Shown here piece by piece: positions 36,101 to 46,157 of a stretch of 64,000 nt of DNA. The position numbers were made by a program, and so were the translations under genes. Source of the stretch: Ophioceras dolichostomum (taxonomy: Eukaryota; Ascomycota; Sordariomycetes; Magnaporthales; Ophioceraceae); NCBI GenBank assembly GCA_003049485.1, contig PYST01000057.1, positions 1 through 64,000 of the forward strand. The letters run 5' to 3'. Numbering within the stretch: position 1 is the stretch's first letter; each line of letters begins with the position of its first letter. The notes below the pieces were generated by a model that was not told the DNA's origin, ran no database searches, and saw only the letters and a list, made by a program, of their open reading frames with translations.

Positions 36101-38664
36101 TGAAGAAAGCCTCGAGCGATGGTGCTCCAGCGGCTGCGTCTTCTCCTGCAAGTCAAGCCTCACTGCCGATGAAGAAGACATCTTCCTCGTCAGGAATCTC
36201 GTCCAAAGGCTCCTCGAAAACTACCCATGTGTCATCAGATTCGTCGCCTTCTAAACGGCCTAGAGACGACGATTCGGACACGCCAGCCGCCAAGAAGTTC
36301 GCGGCCAACCCGGCTTCGACAGGATCACAAGCCACAACCGCCAAGGCCGGCTCTATTGCCGCAGCGAAATCGCTGGGTGCTGCTGCCCTGAGCGCTGGCG
36401 CGGTCAACAAACCATTCTCGCCTGGAGCTTTGCTACCGGGGAAGTCGCGACCAGTAGCCAAACCTACTCCCCGACCCGAGCCGACTAAGCCCGATACCAC
36501 GAAGGCTCCACCACCCACCAGGACAGAGTCACCGAAACCATCGAATGACACAGACGCCGCCAAGATCAAGAAGGCCATCCCGCCCAAGACAGAGGTTTCG
36601 CAATCATCCAACGTTTCTCGATTGGGATCTCTGCTCAACGAGATCGCACAGCCAAAGAAGATTTCTCAGCCTACGGCTAAGATGACCATCGACCCAGTCG
36701 AAGTTGTCGAGACCCCCGAGGAAAAGGAAAAGAGGCTGCGCAAGGAGAAGAGGCGCAAGCTGAGAGTCACCTGGAAGGAGGGCGAGGAGCTCACCGAAGT
36801 TCGGGTGTTCCACAAGGACGCTGGCGAAGACGAAGGCAGGGCGGGCAACATGATCCGGCATGCCAGCGACGACCGGTCGGAGGGCATGATGCTCAAACAA
36901 GGGTTCAAGAAGAATCAGAACTTGAATCTAGACAACGACGACGACGATGACGACGATATCCCAGAACGCCCGTGGCGTGAGCCCAGTCTGATCAGCTTCT
37001 CTTCACTGCTGGACGGAAAGCGTGCGACGAACTACGCGAATCGGGGTGGCTTGAAGGCGATCAGCACGGAGGAGAAGGCCGTAATGGAGAAGCGGCAGAT
37101 GAATGAACTTATGGTCATTTACACCGATCCGTCTGATATCCCACCCACTCCAAAATCGCCTGCAGCAACCCCTGCCGAGCCAGTCACCCAGCCGCAAATC
37201 GTCAACAAACTGCCATCAAACACACCTCGAATCGAAGAGGTCCACGAGCGTTGGCGGGAAAGCGAACAATTCGGCATCATGCACGCTACCAACAACGCTC
37301 TCTCCCGGTCGAGCCAGCGCGCCGGCTCAACGGGCGCGTCCTCGGTGTATGGCCGTACGACAACGCCTAGCGAACAGGTCCTCGCTCTCCTCCGCTCCGA
37401 CGCGGTGAAGAACTGGGTCGATCCGACCCCATACGACCCGAAAAATCCGACCACGAAGAGGCGGTTTGACTATCCCGATCCAGCAGTGCAGCAGGCCGTC
37501 GATGCCGTCGAGGAGGTTGTGTTCAGACTCAAGGACAAAGCCTTCCCTGCGACCGAGCCTCCGAGCTACATCAGCGAGCCGGAGCGCATCCGAGAGTGGT
37601 GGCATGGCTTCAATCGGGACAAGGACCGCCGTGCGGCGGCCGAGCAAGAAGCTCTACGACAGGAGGTAGAGGCTCGCCAGGCAGCCCAGACTCAAGCTGC
37701 TCAGGCCCAAGCCCAGGCCCATGCCCAGGCCCAGGCTATCGTGTCCCAGACCATCGCGTCCCAGGCCAATGCTCGACAACAGCAAGCCAGCGCGGGAGAC
37801 CAGGCTGCCGCATGGGCTGCATACTATGCGCAAATCGGACAAGCCTACGGACAAGATCCCGCCCAGGCGCAGGCCCTTGCTGCTGCGGCCGCCGCCCAAC
37901 AGCAACAGCAACAGCAGGCTCAATACGCCCAGTACACCCAGTACGCCCAATACTACCAGCAGCAGCAACAAGCCGCTGCTCCTGCGTCGGCCGCTACAGC
38001 CCAGCCTGCCACGACCGCAGCCGAGGCCAACCCCCAGCTTCAAGCTCTGCTCTCTGCGCTGGGCGGAGCAACTGCCGCCCAGGTGGCTCCGGCCCCTATG
38101 AATAACGCCGTGGCGAACAACCCTCTCGTCAACGCCCAAGTGCAGGCTCTCCTAGCTCAGGCCACGGGAGGAGCTGCGAACGGACAAGCTGCTGCTGCTG
38201 CTGCTAGCGGCGACCCAGCCCAGATAGCGTATTTGCAGCAGCTCACCCAGTGGGCTGCTACTCAAGGCCAACAGCCACAGCAACCTCAACAGGCAGCCCC
38301 CGGTGGTGCCGATGACGGCTTTGGAGATCGCGGCGGTCCGAGACAGAACGGCAACAACAACAACAACGACTACCAGCACGACCGTGACCGTGATCGTGAT
38401 ATTCGTGGTGATATTCGTGATCGCGATTTGCGTGATCGAAGCGGCGGCCGGGACAGGCACCTGGACCGAGATCACCCGTACGGTGGTCATCCGAAGCACG
38501 GCGGTGGCGGCGGCGGCGGCAAGGATGGTGGTGGTGGTGGTGGCTTCAATAGGAGGGACAAGCGGGCCAACATCAACAAGGACCTCATCGGGACGAAGCC
38601 GTGCATGTTCTGGGCGAGCGGGAAGTGCGCTAAGGGCGACAAGTGCACTTTTAGGCACGAGTGA
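33154..38664 (+). CDS. Gln-rich CCCH zinc-finger protein, PNUTS/Ppn1-like
   Basis: Three exons (33154-35083, 35153-35208, 35503-38664) give 1715 aa. Residues 1-330 are extremely Gln/His/Pro-rich. A Ser/Pro/Ala-rich linker follows. The middle (about residues 590-830) contains a helical region with IDGKLKALETILQKDFGL and AAAWDAIGLVFIKNSQRGDA, FGDLIKGFAERIKQTKQQLE. KRRKLRVTWKEGEELTEVR lies near residue 1083. Then come Ala/Gln repeats, an RD-rich stretch and a terminal CCCH finger, C-x7-C-x5-C-x3-H (KPCMFWASGKCAKGDKCTFRHE split at its cysteines). RVTW followed by acidic residues resembles the PP1-docking site of PNUTS (TVTW). PNUTS also ends in a CCCH finger and works in transcription termination. 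S. pombe Ppn1 and yeast Ref2 are the counterparts. This link is inference from architecture. The second intron (294 nt) is the least certain junction (TCT|GAA). Confidence 0.82.
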
Positions 38665-40055
38665 TGGATCGGCGGCGAAGGCGACACATGGTCATGTCCT
38701 CTTTTCAGGTCTCGCACTACATCGTACTTACCTACCTAACTTAACCTACTCTACTTAGTGGGGATGATGTTCTGCCTCACTACCGCCTACTACGCACCTC
38801 CTACGCCCCTGCTACAAACCTCTTAGGTTCCTACCTAGAGGTAGTGTAGTCTTGAAGGTGCTTAGTGCCTCTAGGTAGTCTATTCATATCCCTTATCTGT
38901 AGGGAGATCACGATCGATGTCGTGGATCAAGAGGAAGAGGATGCGGAAGAGGAGGAGGGGAGGAAGGTGGTTGGTTGGTTGTGTCGTGCCTTGCGTGGCC
39001 CTTCCTTTTTTTTTCCGAGCATAGTAGAGAGCGCGGTGGCATTTAGCATTTAGGAGAAGCTTTTTGGGAGTTATCATCTTTTCAGGCTTTGCATTCTACC
39101 CGGTGTAATGTTTCTGCGGATCTTTTTTCTTTCTTTTTTCTCTCTCTTGTTCTTACTCTCAATATTCAAGTCTTCTTTGTTGTCTAGTAGTACTTTGTCG
39201 ATCGATCACTCCGCGTCGTCGACTTTCTAGGTAGCCCCGGCGACTGACGTCTTCAGCATCGTTAGTTTTGGTGTTTACCTGGTTACTTCAGTGTCAGATC
39301 TGACACAATATTCCTCTTATTTTTCTTTGACCGCCGATTTCTATTCTCCATCTTTTTTCTTCATCGCCATTCCGCTGCTCCCTCTGTCTTTCCCCTACTA
39401 TGGTCGAGCGAGCGAACAAGGTGGCTCGAAATGGCGAGAGATTGGGCCAAAAGGCTTCTCTTGGAGGACCACACCGAGCACTCAGAAGAAATGTACTTGT
39501 AGCGAATGTGTTTGTTGATCCATATGATCAATAAGTTCAGATTCGACACTGCTTTCCAGCTTGGTGTTTCTGACCACCTGGGTAGTGGGTAATTTGATGG
39601 CAGTACAAGCCCATCCAACTGCTGCCATCCGTATTTCCATCGCTGTCACTACGACGGCCCATCCATAGGCTCATCAGGTATTAGGTGTAATGCGATGCTT
39701 CGGCCTCTTGTGATGCTCAGCTCCCGTCCAAATCGATCGTTTTCGTGTGTAAGTTCTCGGCGAGTCTTGATCCAGCACGTAGGGGCATCTTCCTCAGCAA
39801 GATCTCCCTCGAATACAAATACAACTGTACGTTGCCCTCGAAGCCTGTCCGCTGCGATGCAGCCACGCAAAGCAAAAGTCCCAAAAATCAGCCCGCGAAT
39901 CTCGTGGCAGTCGCACCCACGGCCAGTCGACAACAAGGGGACAAGAGGTGTGCCATTCTAAAGCCATTCTTCCTGACGACAGACCAGACCAGAGAGGCCG
40001 GCCCATGCGTCTGGCCCTGACCCCCTTATCCGTCTATCCGTCCACTCACCACTCC
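38665..40055. other. Convergent intergenic region
   Basis: This holds the 3' flanks of the CCCH gene and of the PPCDC gene. It is rich in TACCTA/TAGGTA motifs (38728-38760, 38830-38880, 39227) and T-rich runs. No gene was recognised. Confidence 0.55.
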
Positions 40056-40937
40056 TCATCCAGCCGTCGACGTAAGTCCCAAGTTCGCCTCCACCGCCTT
40101 TACGATCTCCCCCCAGTCCGCCATGCCGCCGACGCCAACGTCTCCGCAAGCCAGCATCTTCTGCTGAGGCGGCATGACCACGAACCACCCTCCTCCTCTT
40201 GTCGCTCCCGAGGAGGAGGTCGTCGACTGACCGCCGCCGTCCGCAGTTCCGTTCGTCTCAGCAGCACCAGCACTAGCGTCACCACCACCATTGACGCCGC
40301 CGACGACGCCCCAGTCCTTCTCCAGCGTGCGCACCTGCCTCGCCGTAACAGGATGTCTCCACATCGCCGTGTTCATCGCCGGACAGACCACGATCCTCTT
40401 CGGCTGCCCGTCAACAGCGCCGTCCGTGTCCCACGCGCGCACGACGCTCGTCAGCAGGTTGTCGCACAGGCCGTTCGCGATCTTAGCCAGGGTGTTCGCG
40501 CTGAGCGGGGCGATGACGAGTATGTCGGCCCAGCGCCGCAGCTCGATGTGCAGGATCCCGCCGCCGCGCCGCCACGGGCGGGGGCCCCACTCGTCCGCGT
40601 CGGAGTACACGGCGTCGACGCAGGGGAGGTGCGACAGGGCGGAGAGTGTGGGCTGCTCGGCGGACTGGCCGGCGAGGAAGTGGGAGGCGGATTGCGTTAG
40701 GATCACGCGGATCGATAAGCCGCTGCCGCCGCCTGAAGAGACGCTGCCGCTGCCGGAGCCATGGCGCGAGGCGAGCGCTTGGATGATCTGAGGTAGCTTG
40801 ATGGTCGCTACGGAGCCGGACGCGGCGAGGAGCACGTGCTTCTTGCCGTCTGTCATGGAGGTCGTCAGTGAGGCGAGCGAGGTCGACATGGCGCGGGTGT
40901 GGTGGGCGTCGTGGTGGGGCGCTATCGATTGTAGCAT
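40056..40937 (-). CDS. Phosphopantothenoylcysteine decarboxylase (HFCD flavoprotein)
   Basis: Single-exon gene of 293 aa. A second in-frame Met at 40889 (MSTSLASL) is an alternative start. The enzyme decarboxylates 4'-phosphopantothenoylcysteine to phosphopantetheine in coenzyme A synthesis, using FMN. The catalytic parts are present: the active-site His in GGGILHIELRRWADILVIAP (H130), SANTLAKIANGLCDNLLTSV, the substrate clamp PAMNTAMW (186-193) and the flap Cys in MLACGDVGVGGMADW (C264). In budding yeast the activity is split between Cab3, Sis2 and Vhs3 subunits. Here His, Asn and Cys are all in one chain, so a self-sufficient homotrimer is plausible. A Gly/Ser/Ala-rich insertion (about 215-248) separates the clamp from the flap. 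There is no long acidic C-terminal tail of the Sis2 kind. Confidence 0.93.
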   Translation of the reverse strand: MLQSIAPHHDAHHTRAMSTSLASLTTSMTDGKKHVLLAASGSVATIKLPQIIQALASRHGSGSGSVSSGGGSGLSIRVILTQSASHFLAGQSAEQPTLSALSHLPCVDAVYSDADEWGPRPWRRGGGILHIELRRWADILVIAPLSANTLAKIANGLCDNLLTSVVRAWDTDGAVDGQPKRIVVCPAMNTAMWRHPVTARQVRTLEKDWGVVGGVNGGGDASAGAAETNGTADGGGQSTTSSSGATRGGGWFVVMPPQQKMLACGDVGVGGMADWGEIVKAVEANLGLTSTAG

Positions 40938-42082
40938 TTTCTTTTTCTTGTGCTCCTGTTTTCGTTGTCCTGCTTTCGTCTTTTTCGAGGTTTGAGTTAT
41001 AGGTATTGTGTACAGGTGATAGTGGTAGTTGTCTGTCTGGACGCTGAGTTCACCACATCTTCCCCCCTATGATGCTAGGTGTGTACAGGTACGCAGTCCT
41101 CTGTTGTTGTATCTGGTACCAGTTAGCAGTTGAGTCGAACTTCTTTGTTTTGTGGCGTGCCTGGGACGGCGAGATGCGAATGCTTGCCTCGTGATGTATG
41201 GAAGATAAACTACCTCAGATGCAGCGATTGTCCCAAGGTTAATGACGGTGAGGGGTTTGAAGTATTCCCGGGCGCCAGACGCGAACAAAGAAGTTGGAGT
41301 TCGATGACCTCACTCCACAGCGTCGCTCGCCTTCCTCACGGCGGAGGCATGGGAGGAATTTAACCTTCCCGCTCTGGTGCCGTTTTGTTTTTGCTCGTGG
41401 CCCTGTTGGTGAGGAGAAGATCACCGATCACCGGATATCGATGGCTTAGAAATCGGGTGTTGCCTTAGTGGTGTACAAGGCAGTTCGAGCGCCCAAGGAA
41501 GCATGCTTAGTTGGAAACCCCACTACAAGTTGACAGCGGAAATAATTGAAAGTTGCACGCTCAGTTGTGGTTGTGACTCCCTCGATGCTGTCGGGTGGTT
41601 CCGACCTCGGCATAATTCACAAGACCAACTAGCACAGTCTCGGACGAGCGCGACTATAGAATGATGACATTCGAGGAACCACGAGATCTCCCGGATCGTG
41701 ATATCTGATCAGGCCAGGCGTGTCCTTGCCGAAGCCGGCCGGAACTGAATTCCCTCAGGAGGGATGGGAGACGATGGAATTGACTCGGCGGCCCCGGTCT
41801 TGTTTCGGGAAGATGGGTGACGGCCGTGCTTCCAGTGAGGTGAGCCTGTAGTTGTATCGTGTTATGTCAACTGCTGTACGGTATTCTCCAATAGGCCAGA
41901 GTATGCAGTTGTGTTCATCGTAGTAGACAGTACATTGCAGGTAAGGCATCGTGGGAGAACATCACAATTCAGCACACATCACAGTACAGTAGTACCTTAC
42001 AGACAGGCTCTCATTACTACACATTTTCGATTGCAGCAAGTTGATTCCAGCAAAATCAGGGGTATATTGCAACAGCAAGAAG
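40938..42082. other. Intergenic region
   Basis: This is the upstream flank of the PPCDC gene and the 3' side of the DUF7924-like pseudogene. Base composition is more AT-rich than in the genes. No gene was recognised. Confidence 0.55.
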
Positions 42083-43571
42083 CTATTTCTCCTTCTCCTC
42101 CTCCTCTTCCTCCTCCTCTCTCTTTCTCTGAGCCTCCTCTATGGTGAGCACCTTGATGGCCTGCTTGAAGGCCGCGAGGCGCTCGTTCCGGCCTTAGTCG
42201 AGGATGTTGTGGACGTGGTTGCGGAGCCTGCTGAAGTGCTCCGGGTCGTGCAGGGCGAAGGTGGCCACGAACTGGGTGATGATGTAGAGGGGCTGGGGCT
42301 GCTGGAAGTTGTCGTCGCTGCCGCCGCTATCGCCGCCATCGCCGCCATCGCCGTCGTCGTCGAGCCACGACACGTACAGCTCGGCGAACTTGTTGCTCAC
42401 AGCGATGCTGAATGCCGCTCGTGTAGACCGCCAGCACGTCGTAGTGCTGCTACTGCTGCTGCTGCCTCTGTCCCTGTCCCTGGTGGCGGCGTCGGAGGGC
42501 GCAGAAGACGGACCCTGAGCAGCGGTGGGCCCCTGAAGCTGGTGCTTGAGACGCTCCGCCAGGAGCACGCAGGACGACGCGCCCCCTAGACACCGGTTGA
42601 CGGCGACCCAGGAGTTGCCGTTCGAGACGGGCCCTTCCGCGTTGTACTCGACGATGAAGAAAGGGAGCGCCACGTTCTTCCCCGTGCCCATCAGGCTGGC
42701 CTCAGAATCACCGGCAGTGGCGTTTAGATGGCGTCTCTGTGGCTTGGAGAACGCCTTCTTGGCGTTGTAGCCGAACATCACGTCCGGGACCGGGTTGCTG
42801 ACCCTGAGCTGCTGCGTCGTGCGGGCCGCGGCCGTCGGCACGGCGTGTCTCGATATGCTCAACTTCATCGACTGCTGGAGGACTTCGCCCCCGTTTTCGT
42901 CGTCTGGGATGCTGAACATGGCCTCGTTGAAGTTCTTCTCGACACTATTCTCGCTGGCATCCCACCAGAGGTCCAACAGGCCCTCGTCCTGCTGAACGTC
43001 CTCGGCCAAGGGGCTGTCGTCACGGTCCTTGCGGATTTACAGGAGGAGCTCCTCGATATGCTTAGGGAAGGGCTGGAAAGGACCACGCAGAACGATGCTG
43101 ACGCCCTCGAGCAGGTCGCGGTAGGATGGGTCATCAGCGAGAATCCCTCCGCTCGTCGAACTTGACCGGTGCTGGTGGTCAGTTGTCGTCGTCGTTGTGG
43201 CCTCTGAAGCGCCGGATTCGGTCCGCGGCGAGGCGGGGAGGGCGTAGCCGTCTGCGTCTGCGCCTTCAGGGGTTGATCCGGTAGGTAGGTGTATGGGCCC
43301 CTAAGACCCCTATCCCCGGCCGTCTGATGACCCGGCCTAAGACTCGATCCACTTGGAGACAAGAGATTCGTTGTCGGCCGGAGGTTCGGCAGGGAGGTAT
43401 CGCCATAGTCGAGGTCTTTTTGGAGACACGCCGTCCTCGTCCTCCTCTCGCGGATGCGTTTGGGGGGGGGGGGGGGGGGGGGGNNNNNNNNNNNNNNNNN
43501 NNNNNNNNNNNNNNNNNNNNNNNNNNNNNNNNNNNNNNNNNNNNNNNNNNNNNNNNNNGGGGGGCGGACAT
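42083..43571 (-). pseudogene. Decayed DUF7924-like fungal gene
   Basis: A minus-strand frame reads through VPDVMFGYNAKKAFSK, FFIVEYNAEGPVSNGNSWVA, NRCLGGASSCVLLAERLKHQ and a C-terminal ILD-[stop]-GRNERLAAFKQA. This matches the fungal-specific family I know as DUF7924 (remembered pattern PDxLYGYN...FFVVEFKG...CLGGAASC...IIDWG). The frame is broken by TAA at 42194-42196, where the family has Trp, and by TAA at 43037-43039, where CAA is expected between EELLL and IRKDRDD. TAG codons follow at 43301, 43310 and 43337. After the first listed stop the frame continues to an acidic tail ending at 42083. Upstream, KRPRL-type sequence runs into a G-homopolymer and the N gap. ATG at 43571 (MSAP) is a possible original start. 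An undetected intron could explain the three TAGs, but not the two TAAs. Confidence 0.75.
43484..43558. other. Assembly gap (75 N)
   Basis: 75 unknown bases are flanked by 22 G on the left (43462-43483) and 6 G on the right. The gap lies in the 5' part of the DUF7924-like pseudogene. A long G homopolymer probably stopped the assembly, so the true length is unknown. Confidence 0.99.
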
Positions 43572-44759
43572 GATGGCGGCGGAGATAGAGGTCGATGGAG
43601 GAAGGGGGCCTCTCTCTAACTAGCTTTTTGGTCTCTTCAGGCGCACACCAGGTTACGAGGATCCCTCAGCAAGTCGCTGCTAGCTGGGATGCTAGCCTGC
43701 CGGCTGGCCCGCGTCTCGGTCGACTCTCACGCATAATGAGAGTGACAAGACATGTCTCTGTTGTTGCGGGAGCGGCCGTTGGGGAGTTAGTTCCGGATGC
43801 TTCGTCCACAGGTAGCTGAGCCCTAGAACGTGGTTTGAATTCGGCAGACTTTCCAGACGCCATTCAGGGTCCCTCCTGGGCTGTGCGCACGGACCACCAT
43901 TCCTATTAACATCACCACACATGGAAAGACACTGTTAGGATGAGTCGTCGTGAGCGAGAAAGGAAAGAAGTAAAGAAAAGAAAAAAAGAAAAATACCTTT
44001 CGGCTTCCATATCTTCAAGTCTCAGCTCTCCCATCTTGTTGTTGCCTCGTCGCCGACGGGAAGTTTTGCGCGCCACTTGCTCGTCAAGGCGTTGTTGTTG
44101 TCCCGCCGAGAGTTGAGGCTGACTCCTCGCCGAGGCGGTTCTCGTCCATCCGATAGTCCATCCCATTGTCCCGGCGTGGAGGTGAGGTCACTTGAGGGCT
44201 ATTGTCCAACCTCAATAATGAAATTACAAAATTGGAAGCTGAATACAATACCATGGTCAACTCACTCTGGGAGGTCCAAAGTGCTCACCCCCTGGACTCT
44301 GGAGCCTGAACTCGGAGGAGGCTGCTGGTAATACAGTCACTACGTAGCCTCCCTCTCTTTTCTATATCACTTCTGCAGGCTTCCATGCGGCTGAGGTTGG
44401 TGCCTTAGTTCTTTCCTCGAGACCATTGTCACCGATTAAGGGTTTGTTGACTTCATCTCGACTTCCCAGCCACTGGGGATCTGTTGCCGAGTGCTGCCCA
44501 GGGGCGCCGCCTTCATTCACCCGAACCTCAAGCTTCGGCGCCAGGCAGCCGTCGAGAAGATTCCACTCACATGAGGCATCGATACTTGGATGAGGAGAAG
44601 AAGGTACGGCCGTTTCCGCACCGCGTCGAGGGCCGGAACCGCACAGTACCCACCAAGTCCGCACGCGTTCTTCCTCCCCCGTTGACACGGTGCTGGTGCA
44701 GAGAAGCTTCGGCCCTTCACGTCTTCATTTCTTTGCTTCCCGCTCCAACGGCAAACTTG
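43572..44759. other. Intergenic region between the gap and the repeat array
   Basis: No confirmed gene. A short plus-strand frame (44196-44309) reads like a coiled coil (NLNNEITKLEAEYNTMVNSL) but has no usable start or partner exon. A minus-strand frame from 44166 has a basic stretch and a GTATTT donor-like end. Either could be gene debris. Confidence 0.4.
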
Positions 44760-46120
44760 CCAAGCCACCTACGTCTCATTCTGCCAGCCTCTACGTTCTG
44801 TTCCGTCTGTCTTGACCACACTTTCCTATACCTTTCCGGACAGCATCTTTTTAGAGAGCATCTTCTTTTACTGAAGGCGATCTGCTCCGAACTCTCTCGA
44901 CTTGCGACTTCCTTAACTATACCTTTTCAGACAGCATTTCTGCAGAACTCACCTTCTCTCAGAGAATCTCCCTGTTCTGAAGGCGATCTCATCTCAATCT
45001 GCCAGTCGTCCCCGGTACCTCCGTCTGCGTTCAGTTCCGTCTGTCTTGACCACTCTTTCCAAGACAGTACCTTTCCAGACAGCACCTCTTCAGAGGGCAT
45101 TTTCCGTTACTGAAGGTGATCTGCCCCGAATTCCCTAGACTTGCGTCTGTCTCCGGAAATCATCTTCTCTCAGAGCATCTTCCCTTTCTGAAGGCGATCT
45201 CAAGCCGGCCACCTACGTCTCGTTCTTCCAGGTCCTTCTAATACCTCCTGGTCTGCCTTGACCTGCGTCTGTCTTGACTGCACCTCCTCAGACATCATTT
45301 CTGCAGAAATCATCTTCTTTCAGAGATATTCCCTGTTCTACCGGCAATCTCAAACCAGCCACCTACGTCTCATTCCGCCAGTTACCTCCGATGCTTCCTG
45401 GTCTGCCTTGACTCTCCGTCCGTCTGTCTTGACCGCACCTTCCTAGACAGCATCTCCCCGGCCATTGCCCTCAGAGAGCATTTTCTTCCTCTACTGAAGC
45501 CGATTTCAAGCCAGCCACCTACGCCTCATTCTTCCAGGTGCTTCGGCTACCACCTCCTGGTCTGCCTTGGCTTCCGTCTGTCTTGACCACACCTTCCTAG
45601 ACAGCATCTTTCCGGACATCATCTTCTCAGAGAGCATCTTCTTCTTCTCCCGAAGCCGATTTCAGAAGCCGATTTCAAGCCAGTCACCTGCATCTCATTC
45701 TGCCAGGTACTTCCGATACATCCTGGTCTGCCTTGAGTTGCGTCTGCCTTCGCTACGCCTTCCCAGCCAGCACTTTCTCTCAAGGCATTTTCTCCTGAGC
45801 ATCTTCTCACGAGCATCTTCTCACGAGCATCTTCTCACGAGCATCTTCTCACGAGCATCTTCTCACGAGCATCTTCCTTTATTGAAGGCGATCGACCCTA
45901 CACTTCAAGCGCAAAGCTCCCAGGAGACAGATTCCTTCCTGATCATCGGAGTCCCATCTTCTCCCTCGCATCACCCAACAATCTCCCATTGAGGATCTTT
46001 CCAGAGAGTCTGTTTTCAGACAGTATCTTCCTGTGCTGAAAGCGATCTGCCCGAAACTTCAAACGAGAAGCTCTCACAAGACGGACCCCTTACTGCTCAT
46101 CGCTGTCTTATCTTCTTCTT
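44760..46120 (+). repeat. Degenerate pyrimidine-rich tandem repeat array
   Basis: Six or seven diverged units of about 150-230 bp lie directly upstream of the F-box/ankyrin gene. The best-conserved core, TTCCGTCTGTCTTGACCACA, begins at 44801, 45034, 45264 (variant), 45420 (variant), 45572 and about 45739 (weak). Each unit also has GACAGCATCTTTC-like, AGAGAGCATCTTC-like and CTGAAGGCGATCT-like blocks, and from the third unit on AGCCACCTACGTCTCATTC. The plus strand is strongly CT-rich. Frames change between units, so protein coding is not supported. Confidence 0.85.
45797..45877 (+). repeat. 14-bp tandem repeat GAGCATCTTCTCAC
   Basis: Five exact head-to-tail copies (45797-45866) plus a partial sixth lie inside the larger array. 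The unit derives from the GAGCATCTTC block of the larger repeat, which points to local slippage expansion. Confidence 0.95.
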
Positions 46121-46157
46121 TCTCCCTTCAGCGAGCAATTTCTACTCATACACGACC

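Noticed and set aside
42194..43009. DUF7924-like frame taken as a complete 271-aa gene
   Set aside because: Family similarity continues beyond the stop at 42194 and upstream past another stop at 43037, so the apparent ORF is a fragment between nonsense changes.
43266..43623. Open frames spanning the N gap
   Set aside because: They are open only because N is not read as a stop. The poly-Gly/Pro stretches come from the G homopolymer.
44196..44309. 37-codon coiled-coil-like plus-strand frame (NLNNEITKLEAEYNTMVNSL)
   Set aside because: No start codon in good context, no convincing partner exon and stops on both sides. Kept only as possible gene debris.
44484..45992. Open frames inside the repeat array (209, 62 and 141 codons)
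   Set aside because: Repeat units fall in different frames and the products are Ser/Pro/His-rich translations of CT-rich DNA, so coding is not supported.
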